Shown here piece by piece: positions 22,745 to 25,517 of a stretch of 25,517 bases of DNA. Source of the stretch: an uncultured Verrucomicrobiales bacterium (GTDB taxonomy: Bacteria > Verrucomicrobiota > Verrucomicrobiia > Verrucomicrobiales > Akkermansiaceae); contig CALABM010000119.1 in NCBI GenBank assembly GCA_937885815.1, forward strand, positions 1 through 25,517, read 5' to 3'. Each line of letters starts with the position of its first letter. The stretch's first letter is position 1. The notes beneath the pieces are model-generated. The model was not told the origin of the DNA. It did not search any database and saw nothing but the letters and a program-made list of their open reading frames with translations. Position numbers and translations under genes: made by a program.

Positions 22745-24308
22745 AGACGCGAGACCAGAAGCCACGTCGAGAACGCCCCTGACGATTAGCTTCAGCTTCC
22801 TCCTCTGCCCTTTCCTCTGCACGGCGGCGGGCACGTTCGGCACGCGCAGCTTCCCGGGCGGCCCGACGCGCAGCGCGAGCACGGGCGCGTTCTTCAGCTT
22901 CGGCGCGTTCAGCGGCTTCCTCTGCGGCTTTCTCTTCTGCACGACGGCGGGCCCGTTCAGCACGCTCTGCCTCACGGGCAGCCTGACGCTCAGCACGAAC
23001 TCGGGCGCGTTCCTCGGCTTCGGCGCGCTCTGCAGCTTCCTCAGCAGCCTTCTCTTCTGCACGGCGGAGGGCGCGTTCAGCACGCACTCGGGCACGCTCC
23101 TCAGCTTCGGCTCGCTCTGCTGCTTCTTCCGCGGCCTTCTCCTCGGCGCGGCGGCGGGCGCGTTCTTCAGCTTCGGCGCGTTCAGCTGCCTCCTCTGCTA
23201 ATCTTTCTTCCTCGCGGCGGCGAGCGCGTTCAGCACGCACTCGGGCACGCTCCTCAGCTTCAGCGCGCTCAGCAGCTTCTTCCGCGGCCTTCTCCTCGGC
23301 GCGGCGGCGGGCGCGTTCAGCGCGCTCTGCCTCTCGGGCAGCTTCACGCTCAGCACGCACTCGGGCACGCTCCTCAGCTTCGGCGCGTTCGGCGGCTTCC
23401 TCTGAGGCCTTCTCCTCGGCACGGCGGCGGGCACGCTCCGCCTCTTCCGCCTCACGAGCAGCAACCTCTTCACGGCGTATCTCATCCGCATAAACCACTG
23501 CACGTTCTTCAGCTTCAAGGCGCAAAGCGTCCAGCTGTTCGGTCAGCAAAGTACGGGCTTTGACACCATGGCGAATAGCATCGCCTACCCCCAATGCTTC
23601 CCGACACGGGAAAACAGCCTCAACCGCTTCCGCTACATATACCGGACTACCAAGGCTTACAATATCAAAAATCGAAGACGCCACTTGGTGTGGCATGCGA
23701 ATACAGCCATGTGACAAGCGCTGCCCCGGCACCACCATACCTGTATGCATTCCGATACCGGAATCCGTCAGACGCATCCAGTTAGGCATGGCGGCACCCT
23801 CCCAGCGACCGCCGGGCGGAACTGTATGCTTCCGGGAATCCGCGTCTTCCTCCAGCACGGTACCATCCGCAGCATAAATAACACCGAAACGGCCAGAACA
23901 ATGTTCTCGTTTTTTCTCTAATACGACAAAGCTCCCTCGCGAAGTCGGCGTTGATTCAGTACCGGTAGAAACCGGCCAATCCAGCGCGACACGGCCATCC
24001 ACATAAAGTCGCCCACGCTGCTGTCCCAAACAAATGTAAATAGGACAAGAAGCATCAGCCTTCTCAAGCAATTCGGAATCTTTATACACCACCATGGTGT
24101 CCAAGTAATAACGGTGACTCACAAAAAACTCGTAGGAGTTCTCGGGATAATCACCATAATCCGGCCCAGAAGGAATGGCCTCAATACGAGCCTCCAGCGC
24201 AGCTATTTTCCGCTCATCTTCAGGCATAAGACGAGGCGAAAAGAATCGCCCGCATGATGGCAATGCCATCACAGCAAGCAAACACACGCCGAAGTATACT
24301 TTATCCAT
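22725..24308 (-). CDS. L,D-transpeptidase (YkuD) lipoprotein with long Ala/Glu/Arg helix
   Basis: The protein has 527 residues. The first 19 form a lipoprotein signal (LLAVMALPSC, lipid on Cys19). The YkuD domain spans about 85-230, with CLGQQRGRLYVDGRVALDWP then VSTGT, and the catalytic MHTGMVVPGQRLSHGCIRMP including Cys202. It is closely related to the neighbour at 24410-25258. From about residue 258 to 505 the sequence consists almost only of Ala, Glu and Arg, in repeated blocks AEEKAAEEAAERAEAEERAR, with alternating acidic and basic turns and no Pro or Gly. This predicts a long single alpha-helix, at 0.15 nm per residue about 37 nm. It ends in a basic, aromatic stretch (SRRGFWSRVFRSVGF). 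The gene begins 16 bp after a 17-bp inverted repeat, and its 3' end overlaps the ApaG gene. Confidence 0.92.
   Translation of the reverse strand: MDKVYFGVCLLAVMALPSCGRFFSPRLMPEDERKIAALEARIEAIPSGPDYGDYPENSYEFFVSHRYYLDTMVVYKDSELLEKADASCPIYICLGQQRGRLYVDGRVALDWPVSTGTESTPTSRGSFVVLEKKREHCSGRFGVIYAADGTVLEEDADSRKHTVPPGGRWEGAAMPNWMRLTDSGIGMHTGMVVPGQRLSHGCIRMPHQVASSIFDIVSLGSPVYVAEAVEAVFPCREALGVGDAIRHGVKARTLLTEQLDALRLEAEERAVVYADEIRREEVAAREAEEAERARRRAEEKASEEAAERAEAEERARVRAEREAAREAERAERARRRAEEKAAEEAAERAEAEERARVRAERARRREEERLAEEAAERAEAEERARRRAEEKAAEEAAERAEAEERARVRAERALRRAEEKAAEEAAERAEAEERARVRAERQAAREAERAERARRRAEEKAAEEAAERAEAEERARARAARRAAREAARAERARRRAEERAEEEAEANRQGRSRRGFWSRVFRSVGF
22785..23480 (-). repeat. 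Tandem coding repeats of about 75 bp in the transpeptidase tail
   Basis: The unit AEEKAAEEAAERAEAEERAR plus five residues (VRAER or a variant) occurs about five to six times, with a 15-residue spacer of the type AAREAERAERARRR between several copies. DNA identity between copies is high (blocks such as GCACTCGGGCACGCTCCTC recur), so copy number should vary between strains by slippage or recombination. Confidence 0.85.
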
Positions 24309-24323
24309 GGAATATCAGAAAAG

Positions 24324-24362
24324 GATAATGGTACAGTTTCTCGGCGAAACTGTACCATTATC
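24324..24362 (-). terminator. Terminator or attenuator between two transpeptidase genes
   Basis: A perfect 17-bp inverted repeat (GATAATGGTACAGTTTC) with a 5-base loop. On the minus strand it is followed by CTTTTCTG. It lies 47 bp after the stop of the upstream transpeptidase and only 16 bp before the start of the next, so it either ends the first transcript or controls read-through into the second. Confidence 0.75.
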
Positions 24363-24409
24363 AAAGCAATATGTCAATCTAATTAGTAGATTTTTAACTA
24401 GGAATTTGC

Positions 24410-25258
24410 TTAACTAGCCGAATTTTCCTCTCTAAAGGTGCCATTTCTGCGTGCAGCAAGCTCAGCCTGAGCCTGCTGGCGCAATTTATTCAGGTTATCC
24501 TGAGCGTCCGTATGAGTCTTGAGAATGGACTGATACTCGGCGCTGAAGACCAGAATGTGAGGCATAGGGAAGCAGGACTCCACCTCATCCGCGACTTCAA
24601 CCTTTGTTCCCGTTGCGGCAATACCGAAAAGCTCAGTAGCCATGGAATTAGGCGTGCGGATGCAGCCGTGAGACAGGCGCTGACCAGCGCTCACCTTACC
24701 GGTATGAATTCCCAGACCATCCCAAGTCAGGCGCATCCAGTTAGGCATGGGAGAGCCCTCAAAGGTACCCCCTTCAGGAACGACATCGCGGGTGGAATCA
24801 GCATTACGCTTCACCATACGGCCGTTCGCGTCGCGGATGTTACCATAAAGGTTGGAAGCGTAATCACGGCGCATTTCAAGCACCTCATAAGTACCCGTGG
24901 GGGTCTCATGGCCGGCGGTACCGGTGGAAACAGGCCAATCTGCAGCCACCTGACCATTCACATACAGGCGTCCACGCTGCTGTGCAAGGCAGATATGAAC
25001 TTTGCTGTTACTGTTTGCACGTTTCAGCAGGTTCTCATTACGGTAAATCTCCATGGTTGTAGGATAACCATTGCTGCAAATGAAGTGCTCGTAAGAGCCG
25101 GAAACGTACGGAAGAGCCTCAGGTGCAGGTGCAGCCTCCAGCGCAGCTTCTGCAGAGCTAATCTGAGCGCGCAGCTGAGGAGATACCTGAGTACAGGAAG
25201 AAAACCCCAAAACAATCAGGGTTGCCAACATAAGCGTAATGACAGAAAGACTTTTCAT
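24410..25258 (-). CDS. L,D-transpeptidase (YkuD) lipoprotein
   Basis: The 282-residue protein has a lipoprotein signal peptide (MKSLSVITLMLATLIVLGFS followed by SC, lipid on Cys22). The YkuD domain has CLAQQRGRLYVNGQVAADWP then VSTGT, PTGTYEV, and the catalytic IHTGKVSAGQRLSHGCIRTP with Cys199. It closely matches the neighbouring transpeptidase from the YEHF/YEFF motif to SHGCIR, so the two are tandem duplicates. The C-terminus is a short helix (about 235-270) rather than the long tail of the neighbour. A strong promoter lies upstream. It acts on peptidoglycan in the periplasm. Role, whether 3-3 cross-linking or attachment of a protein to the wall, cannot be told from sequence. No Shine-Dalgarno is visible. 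Confidence 0.93.
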   Translation of the reverse strand: MKSLSVITLMLATLIVLGFSSCTQVSPQLRAQISSAEAALEAAPAPEALPYVSGSYEHFICSNGYPTTMEIYRNENLLKRANSNSKVHICLAQQRGRLYVNGQVAADWPVSTGTAGHETPTGTYEVLEMRRDYASNLYGNIRDANGRMVKRNADSTRDVVPEGGTFEGSPMPNWMRLTWDGLGIHTGKVSAGQRLSHGCIRTPNSMATELFGIAATGTKVEVADEVESCFPMPHILVFSAEYQSILKTHTDAQDNLNKLRQQAQAELAARRNGTFREENSAS

Positions 25259-25304
25259 CAGTGTTTGCGTGACTAATTATTTGTGGTTCGTGTCAACGGC
25301 GCAC

Positions 25305-25333
25305 CTTGTATCTGCTTTTTTTCATTTTGTCAA
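25305..25333 (-). promoter_or_regulatory. Sigma-70-type promoter of the last transpeptidase
   Basis: On the minus strand a perfect TTGACA (25333-25328) and TACAAG (25310-25305; 4 of 6 matches) are separated by exactly 17 bp. Transcription would start near 25298, about 40 bases before the ATG at 25258. AT-rich DNA, possibly an UP-type element, precedes the -35. Confidence 0.65.
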
Positions 25334-25400
25334 CACTTTTCAACAATTATTTTTCATTATTTCTTTTCACCTTCGAAAATATTGCTTGAACGAAAACAGG

Positions 25401-25517
25401 ATCGCGTAGGGGGCTTTCGTCCCCTCACACACCTCCGTACGTGCCTTTTATGGCATACGGCAGTTTCTCGGCGTGTGATTGGTCCCGGAACTGTTGTTCC
25501 TGCCGCAACTCGTTATC
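25401..25517 (-). mobile_element. 3' end of a group II intron (domains V and VI)
   Basis: On the minus strand, positions 25464 to 25431 fold as domain V: CCGTA / TACGG outer stem, a two-base CG bulge, then TGCC / GGCA and a loop ATAAAA. GGTGTGTGAGG then leads into domain VI (GGGGACGAAAGCCCCC), followed by CTACGCGAT, which is like the CCTACTCGAT end of many bacterial group II introns. The 3' splice junction is therefore at 25401/25400. The intron body and any reverse transcriptase lie beyond the right edge. The triad position before CCGTA reads TGC instead of AGC or CGC, and its partner region has a G-A mismatch, so activity is uncertain. Confidence 0.7.

Noticed and set aside
22514..23095. 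Minus-strand frame of 193 codons inside the repeat tail of the transpeptidase.
   Set aside because: It is a shifted reading of the Ala/Glu/Arg repeats; its Lys/Arg/Pro pattern comes from the same repeated DNA.
24334..25473. The 13-mer CAGTTTCTCGGCG occurs in the hairpin near 24334 and in the intron end near 25461.
   Set aside because: A few 13-base matches are expected by chance in 25 kb, and the surrounding bases differ, so no target-site link is claimed.
1..25517. CRISPR arrays, tRNA or rRNA genes, integrase or transposase genes.
   Set aside because: None seen on either strand; no spaced direct repeats, no cloverleaf and no DDE or tyrosine recombinase motif was found by eye. A tRNAscan or CRISPR search would be decisive.

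Overview
The window is a bacterial chromosome segment of about 54% G+C (by eye), with protein-coding genes on both strands and short intergenic gaps. Most genes lack a clear Shine-Dalgarno sequence. Multi-domain PA14-type surface proteins, a Ser/Thr kinase with ankyrin repeats, an FKBP of the Mip type and several lipoprotein L,D-transpeptidases point to a Gram-negative of the Planctomycetota-Verrucomicrobiota group. An Akkermansia-like verrucomicrobium would fit, but this is inference, because there is no rRNA here to prove it.

Left part (1-9544): the 3' end of a GreA/GreB transcript-cleavage factor with a strong terminator. It converges with a long minus-strand block of an unknown membrane-anchored protein, rimO, and a peptide ABC transporter of the Yej type (yejB-yejE-yejA and one ATPase). 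The transporter genes are coupled by TGATG and ATGA junctions. Both permeases carry large extra segments; the one in YejE looks like MORN/YwqK-type repeats. Upstream lie a 59-residue membrane protein and an FKBP-type prolyl isomerase.

Middle part (9744-13181): a plus-strand kinase-ankyrin gene, followed by a tight pair: an ATPase of the RecF/OLD-like AAA_15/AAA_21 kind and a protein with a PD-(D/E)XK-like nuclease motif, a Cys4 cluster and a basic tail. The pair ends in a perfect 18-bp inverted repeat. This is the best candidate here for an undescribed defence or DNA-processing system.

Right part (13205-25517): cell-envelope genes. They are a membrane-anchored PA14-like protein, methionine aminopeptidase, a secreted protein of three 185-residue PA14-like units with a possible coupled 38-codon leader ORF, a phage-type lysis pair (small membrane protein plus M15 endolysin), a processive GT2 polysaccharide synthase, and three L,D-transpeptidase lipoproteins. 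One transpeptidase has an Arg/Ser tail and another an Ala/Glu/Arg helix of about 250 residues. Between them sit a secreted unknown protein and an ApaG-domain protein. At the right edge, 143 bp upstream of the last transpeptidase, is the 3' end (domains V and VI) of a group II intron whose body lies outside the window.
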